From positions 2,108,001-2,172,000 of the forward strand of contig NZ_CP118982.1 of assembly GCF_029024965.1 (NCBI RefSeq): DNA of 64,000 nt, written 5' to 3'. Position numbers and translations under genes: made by a program. This DNA is from Staphylococcus equorum (GTDB lineage Bacteria > Bacillota > Bacilli > Staphylococcales > Staphylococcaceae). The notes below the pieces were generated by a model, which was given only the letters and a program-made list of their open reading frames with translations, had not been told where the DNA came from and did no database searches. Every line of letters begins with the position of its first letter. Positions within the stretch are counted from its first letter, which is position 1. Below are positions 29,103 to 38,152 of this stretch, one piece after another.

Positions 29103-29696
29103 ATGCTAATAAATATAATTATAAATATAGCTGCGGTATTAATTATTCTTGGAATTGATTTATATCGTCAGAATTTCAAACAACTTAAGTTTAGCTCTAT
29201 ACTCATTGCTTTATCTGTAAATGGTCTCATCAATTTATTTCTCGTCGGTGAATATGACTACATCGCATTTTATACAAGTGCGCAACTCATCATTTGGACC
29301 ATATTACAATTGTATATAAATAGAAAAGTAACTGTATACGTTATAACAGATCAAAAATTTATTGCGATTGTTCTTACTATTATAATGAGTACATCCTTAA
29401 TACTTACTTATAGTACAAGTCATGATTCATTTTATATGTCTATTCCTTATTTAGCCCCAGCCATTTTTATCATAGGCGCTATCATGCTTTTTTATAGCAC
29501 ATTTCAACCAAAGGAAAAAGAACAACTTAAATTTATGAATCGTATTCGACGCCCTATTTTTGTGGGCCAAATATTAATTATTGCATCATCATCAGTAATG
29601 ACACTATTAACACCTTATTGGTACGCTTTTTTAATTATTCATTTATTATTTATATCATTCTTATTATGGCAGAATATATTTTCTTCACATAAATGA
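29103..29696 (+). CDS. Six-helix membrane protein, unknown
   Basis: A 197-residue, strongly hydrophobic protein with about six helices (roughly 4-20, 30-48, 53-72, 84-102, 115-133, 150-190). A basic loop KEKEQLKFMNRIRRP precedes the last pair. I do not recognise a domain. AGGAGAGC precedes the ATG. It stands between queE and the GlsB gene, roughly where S. aureus, as I recall, has the saePQRS genes; no two-component system is present here. Confidence 0.7.
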   Translation: MLINIIINIAAVLIILGIDLYRQNFKQLKFSSILIALSVNGLINLFLVGEYDYIAFYTSAQLIIWTILQLYINRKVTVYVITDQKFIAIVLTIIMSTSLILTYSTSHDSFYMSIPYLAPAIFIIGAIMLFYSTFQPKEKEQLKFMNRIRRPIFVGQILIIASSSVMTLLTPYWYAFLIIHLLFISFLLWQNIFSSHK

Positions 29697-29720
29697 TTAA
29701 CCTTTTATATTTCGTGGTAT
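29695..29720 (+). promoter_or_regulatory. Likely SigB promoter of the GlsB-type gene
   Basis: GATTAA, 14 bases, then TGGTAT closely fits the SigB pattern GTTTAA-N12-15-GGGTAT. It starts at the end of the preceding gene, 40 bases before the downstream start codon. GlsB-type proteins are general stress proteins, which supports the call. Confidence 0.55.
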
Positions 29721-29760
29721 AGATTAGAAGTCGAACGAATAATAAAGGAGGCAAAACAAT

Positions 29761-30012
29761 ATGGGCTTTATACTTATGTTAATAGTCGGTGGTTTAATCG
29801 GTTGGATAGCTGGTGGCATCGTAGGTAAAGATATACCAGGTGGTATTTTAGGTAATATTATCGCTGGTATTGTAGGTTCCGCACTAGGCTCTTGGTTACT
29901 TGGTGATTGGGGTTGGCATTTAGGTGGCATCGCAATATTCCCAGCACTTATTGGGACAATTATTCTAGTAGCAATTGTTTCATTTATTTTCGGTAAATTA
30001 CGTAAAAAATAA
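29761..30012 (+). CDS. GlsB/YeaQ/YmgE family stress-response membrane protein
   Basis: An 83-residue transglycosylase-associated-family protein with three short glycine-rich helices and the family pattern GGLIGWIAGGIVGKDIPGG (residues about 11-29), followed by GNIIAGIVGSALGSWL. The function is unknown, but members are induced by stress in many Gram-positives. AAAGGAGG precedes the ATG at ideal spacing. It has a likely SigB promoter and its own terminator. Confidence 0.92.
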   Translation: MGFILMLIVGGLIGWIAGGIVGKDIPGGILGNIIAGIVGSALGSWLLGDWGWHLGGIAIFPALIGTIILVAIVSFIFGKLRKK

Positions 30013-30051
30013 AATTACTAATCTAAAACATTAATAATTTAAATCAAGGCG

Positions 30052-30089
30052 ATAAACCAAATGCTGCAAAGGCACTTGGTTTATTTTTT
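30052..30089 (+). terminator. Terminator after the GlsB gene
   Basis: ATAAACCAA-TGC pairs with GCA-TTGGTTTAT around TGCAAAG, one mismatch, then TTTTTT. Confidence 0.85.
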
Positions 30090-30245
30090 ATAGCTATTAA
30101 TTCTCTTGAGTCAATCTGTGTTTATTAATTCCATTATTTAATGCCAATTGAAAAGGCTATTGATGATGACTGACTCCTAACTACTAGTTAATAAAGCACT
30201 AGACGGATACTAAATGCTGATACTGCGCCTACAGAAAGTGTACAA

Positions 30246-30455
30246 AAAAAAGTGAAGTTGAGACATGTATTTTGTCTCAACCTCACTTTTTAATTTGGCA
30301 GTGGCTGACTGAATTGAAAATGCACTCATATCAATATTTTAAATAACCACACTACTTCATCTATAAAGTTAAGTTGTTATTATGCGCGCACTTCAGCTCT
30401 TGTATTCCATTTTCTAGTCATCTTTGCCGAGCTTGGCTCATACAACGAAATCTTA
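30246..30455 (-). repeat. Dispersed GAGGCTGAGAC-family repeat, reverse copy
   Basis: Read on the minus strand it runs from a CGTTGTATGAGC block through CTAGAAAATGGAATACAAGAGC and CATTTTCAATTCAGTCAGCC to a hairpin GTTGAGACA/TGTCTCAAC (30246-30291). The same blocks occur in order at 45911-46041 and 55335-55457. The hairpin has A- and T-runs and doubles as a terminator. This repeat fills most of the 498-base gap between the GlsB gene and csbB; the remaining bases (30090-30245) show nothing I recognise. Confidence 0.75.
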
Positions 30456-30509
30456 TTTAAAAATAAATTTTTGTCCTACTCGCACTTTAAAACATCTAAG
30501 TTTTAATTA

Positions 30510-31574
30510 TTATCTATTTTTAACAAGTTTTTTCTCTTCTTCACTTTCATTTATCTTACTTTCATAATTTTGATGATCTTGTTTAAAACGCTCATTCATA
30601 GTTTCTTCAAAGCTACGTTCCACTCGTTGACTTGAACAATTTAAGTTCGATGCTTGTACAATATATTTCGGTCGTTGTTTGACCTCATAATAAATGCGTC
30701 CAATATATTCACCAACGATTCCAATTGAAATCATTTGTATACCACCTAATAGTAATATTGCAGCAATAGTTGAGAAATAACCTGGTGTTTCAATACCATT
30801 AAACACAATTCCTGCAAAACTATAACCGATATACAATAGACTGATAAAGAACACAATAAAACCAAGATAAATCATTGCACGTAAGGGTTTATTATTAAAG
30901 GATATCAAGCCATCAATACCATAATTTAACAATTTACCAAATGACCATTTAGATTCTCCGTCTTCTCTTTCTACGTTTTCATAAGTAAACACTTTGGTGT
31001 TATACCCAATCCATTCATATAGCCCTTTTGAAAAACGGTTGTATTCATCTAAATCAGTCAATGAATGCACTGCACGTTGACTCAGCAATCTGAAATCGCC
31101 GACACCATCTTCCAATTTAATATCTTCTACAAAACGATTAATCATTTTGTAATACAATCTTGTCATGAATTTTCTAGTTGGTTTTTCATTCTTTCTGTCA
31201 CGCTTCGCAACAACTTGATCATAACCGTCCATATAGCCAGCAATCATTTGGGGTATTAATTCAGGCGGGTGTTGCAGATCAGCATCTATCATAATTGCTG
31301 CGTCACAATCTTTACTATTTTGGAAACCTGCAATCATCGCAGACTCTTTTCCAAAATTGCGACTAAACGAAATAAATTTCACATGATTATCCTTAGTCGC
31401 TACATCTTGAATAAATTTTATTGTTTGATCTTTACTACCATCATCTACAAATAGTAAATCATAGTCATATTGATGATGTTGACTATCTTTTGATAATATC
31501 TCAGTCAAACGTTGATAAGTCTTTAATACTACTTCACCTTCATTATAACAGGGCACTATAACTCTTATTTGCAT
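30510..31574 (-). CDS. csbB: Membrane-anchored glycosyltransferase family 2 protein CsbB
   Basis: A polyprenyl-phosphate sugar transferase of the GtrB/CsbB type. The N-terminal GT2 domain shows VIVPCYNE, FVDDGSKDQT and the DADLQHPPE metal motif. Two C-terminal helices (about 230-255 and 265-290) anchor it in the membrane, and a charged tail ends the protein. CsbB loads a sugar such as GlcNAc onto undecaprenyl phosphate. I choose the ATG at 31574 (MQIRVIVPC), with AAGGTG six bases upstream; an ATG five codons earlier overlaps that site. CsbB is SigB-dependent in Bacillus and Staphylococcus, and a GTTGCT-N12-GGGCAA match near 31690 is only weak support for that here. Confidence 0.9.
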   Translation of the reverse strand: MQIRVIVPCYNEGEVVLKTYQRLTEILSKDSQHHQYDYDLLFVDDGSKDQTIKFIQDVATKDNHVKFISFSRNFGKESAMIAGFQNSKDCDAAIMIDADLQHPPELIPQMIAGYMDGYDQVVAKRDRKNEKPTRKFMTRLYYKMINRFVEDIKLEDGVGDFRLLSQRAVHSLTDLDEYNRFSKGLYEWIGYNTKVFTYENVEREDGESKWSFGKLLNYGIDGLISFNNKPLRAMIYLGFIVFFISLLYIGYSFAGIVFNGIETPGYFSTIAAILLLGGIQMISIGIVGEYIGRIYYEVKQRPKYIVQASNLNCSSQRVERSFEETMNERFKQDHQNYESKINESEEEKKLVKNR

Positions 31575-31589
31575 ATTAAACACCTTCAT

Positions 31590-32035
31590 TTCAATTACTT
31601 CAATTTCACTTTATCAATTTTTATCACTATAATGCTATACTAACCAATTAGATTTACACAATCTTTATATAGCCTTAATATTCATTGCCCAAACTTAACT
31701 TAAGCAACTTATTTTTTAAAAATATATAATCATTTAAATTAGATAGATCTTAAAAAACAGAGCAAAATGATTTAAGCGTTACAAAATAAGATAATACATT
31801 GAAATTTAAATATGGTTACTAATGTTGTTCAGTATTAAAATCATTAAAAGTTATAATTTGTAACTTTAGTCTATCAACTATTTGATGAATTTGGAAACAA
31901 AACCCTTTATTATCGCTACTAGAACTATTTCAATACTTATTATTATACATATATATAGCACATCGCTTTTTAAAAGTACTGGCGCATAAGCAATAGTATA
32001 AGTCAGAACTACTGGCTCAATCCATATTATAAAAA
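31590..32035. other. Gene-free region between csbB and the aldo/keto reductase
   Basis: About 450 A+T-rich bases carrying the csbB upstream region. I see no open reading frame with a ribosome site and no recognisable RNA element. Confidence 0.5.
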
Positions 32036-32081
32036 TTAAAAGCACCAAGCCATTAGAAAAAACTAATAGATTGATGCTTTC
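32036..32081 (-). terminator. Terminator of the aldo/keto reductase gene
   Basis: On the minus strand AAAGCATCAATCTATTAG pairs with CTAATGGCTTGGTGCTTT, with wobble pairs, around TTTTTT. A TTTTT tract follows. Confidence 0.75.
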
Positions 32082-32126
32082 TATTTGAGCTTGAAATATT
32101 TATGCTCTAGGTTCTTGTATCACTTC

Positions 32127-32966
32127 TTATTTCAAACTACCTATACGTACATTATCTGGATCATTTCCTTGACGGTCATCACAATTCAAACGATCTATCT
32201 CAGCAATATCTGTCAATTCTAAATTAAAGTCGAAAATATCGTAATTTTCTTTAATGCGTTCTGGTGTTTTTGATTTCGGAATAATTAAGCGATCATGTGA
32301 CAAATGCCAACGCAATACAATTTGGGCTGGTGTTTTACCATAGCGGCTTGCCATATCTGTGATCAATTCGTGTTCTAATAAACCTCTATTTCTCATCAAT
32401 GGCATCCATGCTGTCACAGCGATATCATGTTTATTACAAAAAGTTTGTAGTTCATGTTGATTAAAGTATGGATGCACCTCTATTTGATTCACAGCAGGTA
32501 CGATATCAGTTTGCGACATTAATTTTTCTAAATGGTGCGCATTAAAGTTACAGACACCAATTGCTCGAACTTTGCCTTCTTCATATAATTTTTCCATTGC
32601 TTTATAAGTTTCAACAAATAAACCATCCGCTTCACATGGCCAATGTATTAAAAATAAATCTAAATAATCTGTCCCTAGGTTTTCTATCGATTTTGTGAAA
32701 AATTCGATTGTATTGTCATAACCTTGGTAATCATTCCAAATTTTTGATGTAAGAAATAAATCTTCGCGCGCTATTTCAGATTGTTTTAATGATTTGCCTA
32801 ACGCTATTTCATTTTTATAAAAATAAGCAGTATCAAATGCACGGTAACCCGCTTCTAAAGCGGCTGTTACTGCAGGTGCCATTTCTTCATCTGCAATTTT
32901 ATATACTCCAAGACCCACTCTCGGCATTGGATAGCCATTATTTAAATAATACACGTCTTCTAACAT
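32127..32966 (-). CDS. Aldo/keto reductase (2,5-diketo-D-gluconate reductase type)
   Basis: A 279-residue NADPH-dependent reductase with a TIM-barrel fold. The catalytic tetrad is complete: Asp45 and Tyr50 in FDTAYFYKNE, Lys75 in LTSKIW and His108 in LIHWP. The NADPH phosphate site IPKSKTPERIKEN is near 228. The substrate cannot be inferred. It is a single gene with its own terminator, between csbB and mpfA. Confidence 0.88.
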   Translation of the reverse strand: MLEDVYYLNNGYPMPRVGLGVYKIADEEMAPAVTAALEAGYRAFDTAYFYKNEIALGKSLKQSEIAREDLFLTSKIWNDYQGYDNTIEFFTKSIENLGTDYLDLFLIHWPCEADGLFVETYKAMEKLYEEGKVRAIGVCNFNAHHLEKLMSQTDIVPAVNQIEVHPYFNQHELQTFCNKHDIAVTAWMPLMRNRGLLEHELITDMASRYGKTPAQIVLRWHLSHDRLIIPKSKTPERIKENYDIFDFNLELTDIAEIDRLNCDDRQGNDPDNVRIGSLK

Positions 32967-33130
32967 AATTAATCCCCCTTCAACTAAGTTGAAATTATTA
33001 TAAAGATATATCGTTATACTCTAATCATTATAGCAATACTTAATACATGTATCACGCATAATTGTTTCAATATCAACGCCACCACTATTATGGTAGTAAT
33101 CTAAGCCTTCTCATGTGAAACACATATACA

Positions 33131-33172
33131 AAAAAGCTATCGACAAAATCAGAGACTTTATCGATAGCTTTA
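33131..33172 (-). terminator. Terminator of mpfA
   Basis: AAAAGCTATCGA pairs with TCGATAGCTTT; T-runs occur on the minus strand side. Confidence 0.8.
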
Positions 33173-33189
33173 AATATATAAGACAATGA

Positions 33190-34539
33190 TTAATCGTTAT
33201 CTTCATTGTCTTCATTATCTTCAGGTGTGGGACGTGTTGCATTGTATTCAACTTCTAATAAAACAGTAATAATTTGATGATTATCGACTTCTGATATAAT
33301 CCAACGATCATATTCAGTATCGACATAATCATTTTGTTGTAAGTTTGTGTTATGTGCTTGCAACCAACCACCGATTGTATCAATGTCTTCAGAATCAGCA
33401 AATTCAATGCCGAGTTCATCATTTAAATCGTCTAATAATACACGACCACTAATTTGATATCTGCTGTCTGTTACTTTTACAACATCGTTTACTTCGTCGT
33501 CATCAAATTCATCACGAATTTCGCCAACGATTTCTTCTAAAATATCTTCCATCGTCAAGATACCTGCTGTACCACCATATTCATCAATAATCAAACTGAT
33601 ATGAACATGTTCACGTTGCATACGAACTAACGCATCGCTAATACGTGTTGTTTCAGAAATCATTGGTAAATCATGAATGTAATTACCTACTTTAATAGGT
33701 TTGCCTGAAGCATATTCTGTTAAAAACTCTTTTACATTAAGAAAACCTTTTACATGGTCTTTGTCCCCATCTTCTGTAATCGGGTAACGTGTAAATTGAT
33801 GTTCTTTAATTGTGTCTAATAGCTCATTTACATTAAAGGGTTCGTTCAATGTAGTCATTTGTGTACGAGGCACCATGATATCTTTGGCTTGTCTCTCATC
33901 AAATGAGAAGATGTTTTGCATATAAGCCAATTCTGTTTGGTTTATTTCGCCACCGTTATAGCTATTGTTTATTATAATTTTTATTTCTTCTTCTGACATT
34001 GCATCGTTATTCGCATCAGGATCTACACCGAACATACGTATAATCATTCTTGAAGAACCATTCATTAGCCAGATCAACGGTTTCATAATGGCACCGAAGT
34101 AATACAATGGTCTAGCATATATCAATGCTACTTTCACAGTATGTTGAATGGCCAACGTTTTTGGTGCCAGTTCACCGAGTACTACGTGCAGGTAGGTCAC
34201 AATGATAAATGCGACAATAAATGAAATTGTCGTTGTTAAGGCTTCAGGTAAATTAACTGCTTCAAATAATGGATGTAATAATTTACTAAAGGTCGGTTCA
34301 CCTAACCAACCTAATCCTAAAGATGTCACTGTAATACCCAATTGACACGCTGATAAGTAGTAGTCCAAGTTTTTAATCATTTTTTTTACTATACGTGCAT
34401 TACCATTGCCTTCTGCTACGAGTTGTTCAATTTTTGTCGCGCGGACTTTCACTAATGAAAATTCCGATCCTACGAATACCGTTGTTAATGCTATTAAAAA
34501 AACAAATAATGCTAAATTTATTATGGTCACAGTTTCCAA
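33190..34539 (-). CDS. mpfA: CNNM/CorC-type magnesium exporter MpfA
   Basis: A 449-residue membrane protein. Residues 1-200 form the DUF21/CNNM domain with about four helices, including GSEFSLVKVRATKIEQL and VTSLGLGWLGEPTF. Residues about 210-330 form a CBS pair with DIMVPRTQM and LIIDEYGGTAGILTMEDILEEIVGEI, and a CorC_HlyC domain follows to about 430 before an acidic tail. In S. aureus MpfA protects against high magnesium. It starts at TTG; GGAGGTG lies 22 bases away, but a perfect 5-bp hairpin between the two would bring them to normal spacing. See the leader entry. Confidence 0.9.
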   Translation of the reverse strand: METVTIINLALFVFLIALTTVFVGSEFSLVKVRATKIEQLVAEGNGNARIVKKMIKNLDYYLSACQLGITVTSLGLGWLGEPTFSKLLHPLFEAVNLPEALTTTISFIVAFIIVTYLHVVLGELAPKTLAIQHTVKVALIYARPLYYFGAIMKPLIWLMNGSSRMIIRMFGVDPDANNDAMSEEEIKIIINNSYNGGEINQTELAYMQNIFSFDERQAKDIMVPRTQMTTLNEPFNVNELLDTIKEHQFTRYPITEDGDKDHVKGFLNVKEFLTEYASGKPIKVGNYIHDLPMISETTRISDALVRMQREHVHISLIIDEYGGTAGILTMEDILEEIVGEIRDEFDDDEVNDVVKVTDSRYQISGRVLLDDLNDELGIEFADSEDIDTIGGWLQAHNTNLQQNDYVDTEYDRWIISEVDNHQIITVLLEVEYNATRPTPEDNEDNEDND

Positions 34540-34665
34540 TTAGTTCCCTATTTCTAGGGATTCACCTCCAAATATCGTGTCACAATAGGTGACCGTACAT
34601 AAGATTTATTGCTATGTTGCATTTTCATATTATATACTAAATCCTTCCCATTTGTGACACCTCCC
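34540..34665 (-). promoter_or_regulatory. Structured leader and promoter region of mpfA
   Basis: On the minus strand GTGTCACAA (34652-34660) overlaps a possible -35 (GTCACA, 18 bases before TATAAT at 34629-34634), and its exact inverse TTGTGACAC lies at 34577-34585 downstream. TCACCT (34587-34592) can pair with AGGTGA of the ribosome site (34562-34567). CCCTA-GAAA-TAGGG (34546-34559) forms a hairpin between ribosome site and TTG start. A strong GGGAGGTG (34658-34665) also precedes a four-codon frame, MGRI (34637-34651), which would only be made from a promoter further upstream. Elements are seen directly; the regulation is inferred. Confidence 0.5.
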
Positions 34666-34842
34666 GAAAAATACGCATTTCTTCTATTTTATCACAATCT
34701 TAAGTCATCATGTAATTTGTACGTACGAAATTTTATTTCTCTAACTTAACATTTAAACGCAAATTTTAAGTCGCGTCAACTTTTTGATTCAATTTACACT
34801 TTACATAACACGTTTTAAAGTGAGTTAAATTTCAGATTGTTA

Positions 34843-36000
34843 TTAAGAAAATTTGTGTATTTCGCCTGCTTTTATAGTAGTTTGGACTGTAATTTCATCA
34901 TCTACTATAACGATGTCTGCGTCTTTTCCGACCTTCAAACTCCCTTTTTGCGATTCAATATTTAATGCGATTGCTTGATTTAAACTTGTTACTCGCCATA
35001 AATTATCTAGTGAATCACCCGTATATTGTATTAGATTTTTCAGTCCTTCATTCATTTTCAGTATGCTACCCGCCAGTGCACCAGATGCTAATCGAGCTTC
35101 AGAACCTTTTACTATAACGTTTTGTCCGCCTAAATCATATTCACCATCTGGCATACCTTTCGCTCTCATTGCATCAGTAATTAAGAAAAAGCGTGTATTC
35201 CCCTTTTGTTTATAAGCAATTTGAATCGCTGTAGGGTGTGAATGAATACCATCCACGATAAGTTCAGTACTTAAGCTATCATTGGTCCATGCCGCACCAA
35301 AAACACCTGGTTCTCTATGCTCGAATGGAGTTCCAGCATTATATAAATGCGTCACATGTTTAGCGCCACGTGCTACCGCTTCATTTGTTTCATCAAAAGT
35401 TGCAACCGTATGACCAATAGAAAAACGTATTTGATCATGTAACGCCTCTAATGTTTCGTGAGCACCTTCAACCTCAGGAGCAAATGTGATCACTTTAATT
35501 TGGTTGTTAGCTGTTTTTTGAAATTGTTGTACTTTTTCTATAGAGGGTCTTTGCACATAGGCTGGGTTTTGCGCTCCTACTTTATGTTCAGAAATAAATG
35601 GTCCTTCTAAATGTATGCCTACGATGTCGGCTGCTTTTAGAACGTTCTGTTGTTTCTGATATTCGATGATGTTTTCTAATGCTTTTGTAATATTCTCGTC
35701 AGATTGTGTCATTGTTGTGGCTAAGAAACTTGTTGTGCCTTCAGATAATAGTGATTCTGCTAAATGTTTCAATCCATCATATGATGCGTCCATCGCATCT
35801 TCTCCATAGCCACCGTGCATATGAATATCTATAAACCCTGGTAAAACATGCTGACCTTGAGCATCATAAGTTGTTAACGCACCTTCATAATCCCCTTTGC
35901 CTACATCAGTAATTTTATCGTTCTTAACAATAATATATCCGCGTTCTATTATTTCTTCTTCAGTATAAATTCTCCCATTTTCAATCACATATTCAGCCAT
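34843..36000 (-). CDS. nagA: N-acetylglucosamine-6-phosphate deacetylase NagA
   Basis: A 385-residue amidohydrolase that removes acetate from GlcNAc-6-P, feeding amino sugar to glycolysis or wall synthesis. The metal site is visible in IDIHMHGGYGED (near 57-68), the acid in GIHLEGPFISEHKVGAQNP, and later histidines in SIGHTVATFDE and HVTHLYN. The catalytic aspartate is in LITDAMRAKGM. GAAGGT precedes the ATG. It lies between mpfA and fruA on the same strand, each with its own gap and terminators, so probably not cotranscribed. Confidence 0.93.
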   Translation of the reverse strand: MAEYVIENGRIYTEEEIIERGYIIVKNDKITDVGKGDYEGALTTYDAQGQHVLPGFIDIHMHGGYGEDAMDASYDGLKHLAESLLSEGTTSFLATTMTQSDENITKALENIIEYQKQQNVLKAADIVGIHLEGPFISEHKVGAQNPAYVQRPSIEKVQQFQKTANNQIKVITFAPEVEGAHETLEALHDQIRFSIGHTVATFDETNEAVARGAKHVTHLYNAGTPFEHREPGVFGAAWTNDSLSTELIVDGIHSHPTAIQIAYKQKGNTRFFLITDAMRAKGMPDGEYDLGGQNVIVKGSEARLASGALAGSILKMNEGLKNLIQYTGDSLDNLWRVTSLNQAIALNIESQKGSLKVGKDADIVIVDDEITVQTTIKAGEIHKFS

Positions 36001-36126
36001 TTTCTCTACCTTCTTTTCTTTGTTTTACGCAATGTGTCTATTTCAACACTTCGCTTTTTATTTTACCAAACTTAAGTCTTTTATTATATTCAAAAGTTTT
36101 TGAATTTCAGTATTACATATAAATAA

Positions 36127-36172
36127 AAACCAGCAGAAATACTCATTAACTTGTGAGCTTCTACTGGTTTTT
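36127..36172. terminator. Terminator of the fructose operon
   Basis: AAACCAG-AGAA pairs with TTCT-CTGGTTT, with an inner CTC/GAG stem. A- and T-runs flank both sides. Confidence 0.8.
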
Positions 36173-36219
36173 CTAAGTTTATTCATTTTATAAAACTTTA
36201 TACACTAGTTAGCTGTAAC

Positions 36220-38151
36220 TTAAGAACTTTGTATTTCGTCTTCCGTCACTTTTGGTTTTAACAATCCATAAATGATTGCACCTACGATTGATCCTATAAC
36301 AATTGCAATAAGTGATTGTATCACGTGACTGAAATCAGTACCTACTATCACAAAGATACCACCGTGTGGCGCTTGAATTGAAGAACCTAGTCCTAATGCG
36401 ATTGCACCTGCAACCCCTGAACCCACCATCATTGATGGAATAACTCTTAGTGGATCAGCTGCTGCAAACGGAATTGCTCCTTCTGTAATGAAAGATAATC
36501 CCATTACATAGTTTGGTGCGATAGAACCTTTTTGCTCTTTAGTAAATTTCTTGCGGAAAATTAACATCGCTGTTGCAATTGCGATTGGTGGTACCATACC
36601 ACCAATCATTGCAGCTGTAATTGGTGCAGCATTGCCTTCTGTTAACGCTGCAGTCGCAAATACGTATGCTGCTTTATTAAATGGTCCACCCATATCGATA
36701 GCCATCATTGCACCAATGACTAATCCTAAGAGCATAATATTCGTTCCTGATAAACCTTCTAAACCATTAAGTAGTAAATTATTCAACCACGACGCTGGAG
36801 GGTTTAATACATAAACCATTACTAAACCTGTGATTGTTACTGATAATACTGGGAAAATTAATGTAGGTTTCAAACCTTCTAATGATTGAGGTAACCCGCT
36901 GACAAGTTTCTTAATACCTTGTGTTAAATAACCTGCTAAGAAACCTGCAAGAATACCTCCGATAAAACCTGCATCACCTGAAATTGCTAACATACCACCA
37001 ACTAAACCAGCTGCAAAACCTGGTTTATCTGCAATACTACGCGCAATATAACCAGCGAGAATTGGTATAATTAACGCAAAGGCACTCTGATTACCAATAT
37101 TCCATAATTGTTCAGCAAATGCATTATACTCAGAACTATTTGGATCATACGAGTTTGGTCCAAATAAGAAAGCGATTGCCATTAAAATACCACCGGCAAT
37201 AACAAGCGGTAACATATTGGAAACACCATTCATTAAGTGTTTATAAATTGTTTTACCAAAGCCTTGTTTTTCATTACTTCCAGACTGATTTGATGCTTTA
37301 TGATTGCCTTTAGCTACAAATGGTTTACGAGAAGTATCTTGTGCTATATTGATCAGTTCTTCAGGGCGTTTAATACCATCTGCAACTGGTACTTCCACAA
37401 CATTTTTACCATCAAAACGGTCTGTTTCCACATTTACATCTGCTGCAACAATGACGCCAGTTGCGCGACGAACATCTTCATCAGTAATGTGGTTTTTTAT
37501 GCCCCCTGAACCATTCGTTTCAACTTTTATTTTTACGTTCATTTTTTCAGCTTGTTTTTTTAAAGCGTCACGAGCCATATAAGTATGTGCGATACCTGTT
37601 GGACATGCCGTAACAGCTAAGATATAGGGTTCATCCGAATCTGTTGCTGGTGTAGTCGCAGCTGCTTGTGTTTCTGCTTCTTCCTCTTCGGTCGCTTCAT
37701 CATCTGCTTTATCTATAATTTGAAGCACTTCTTGTGGAGAATTTGCGTGAAGTAAATCTTCACGCACTTTTTCGTCCATTAAAATACCTGATAGCTTAGC
37801 TAATGCATCTAAATGAGTTTGTGCCCCACCTTCTGGCGCTGCAATCATAAAGAATAAATGTGCAGGTTGCATATCCAAACTTTGATAATCAACACCTGTT
37901 TTTGATTTGCCGAATGCAATCGCCGGTGTGTCTACTGCTGCTACTTTTGCATGGGGTATCGCGATACCTTCACCAATACCTGTAGTACTTTGTGATTCAC
38001 GATTATGAATTGCTTCTTTAAACGTTGTTACATTATTGAGTTTGCCCGCTTTATCGAGTTGATTCACTAACTCATCAATAACACCATTTTTTTCTGTTGA
38101 AGAAAGGTCCATTGCAATTGTATCTTTTGTTAATAACTCGGTTATTCTCAT
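36220..38151 (-). CDS. fruA: PTS fructose-specific enzyme IIABC FruA
   Basis: Imports fructose and phosphorylates it to fructose 1-phosphate. Domain order is IIA (1-150, active His in GIAIPHAKV), an acidic/Ala linker, IIB (about 175-275, phospho-Cys in AVTACPTGIAHTYMA) and IIC (about 300-640, eight to ten helices). I start at the ATG at 38151, with GGGAG upstream, giving 643 residues; a GTG five codons earlier is inside that ribosome site. It follows fruK by one base. Last gene of fruR-fruK-fruA. Confidence 0.95.
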   Translation of the reverse strand: MRITELLTKDTIAMDLSSTEKNGVIDELVNQLDKAGKLNNVTTFKEAIHNRESQSTTGIGEGIAIPHAKVAAVDTPAIAFGKSKTGVDYQSLDMQPAHLFFMIAAPEGGAQTHLDALAKLSGILMDEKVREDLLHANSPQEVLQIIDKADDEATEEEEAETQAAATTPATDSDEPYILAVTACPTGIAHTYMARDALKKQAEKMNVKIKVETNGSGGIKNHITDEDVRRATGVIVAADVNVETDRFDGKNVVEVPVADGIKRPEELINIAQDTSRKPFVAKGNHKASNQSGSNEKQGFGKTIYKHLMNGVSNMLPLVIAGGILMAIAFLFGPNSYDPNSSEYNAFAEQLWNIGNQSAFALIIPILAGYIARSIADKPGFAAGLVGGMLAISGDAGFIGGILAGFLAGYLTQGIKKLVSGLPQSLEGLKPTLIFPVLSVTITGLVMVYVLNPPASWLNNLLLNGLEGLSGTNIMLLGLVIGAMMAIDMGGPFNKAAYVFATAALTEGNAAPITAAMIGGMVPPIAIATAMLIFRKKFTKEQKGSIAPNYVMGLSFITEGAIPFAAADPLRVIPSMMVGSGVAGAIALGLGSSIQAPHGGIFVIVGTDFSHVIQSLIAIVIGSIVGAIIYGLLKPKVTEDEIQSS

Positions 38152-38152
38152 C

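Noticed and set aside
37304-37582. Plus-strand frames opposite fruA
   Set aside because: Antisense shadows of a clearly coding gene, without ribosome sites or similarity.
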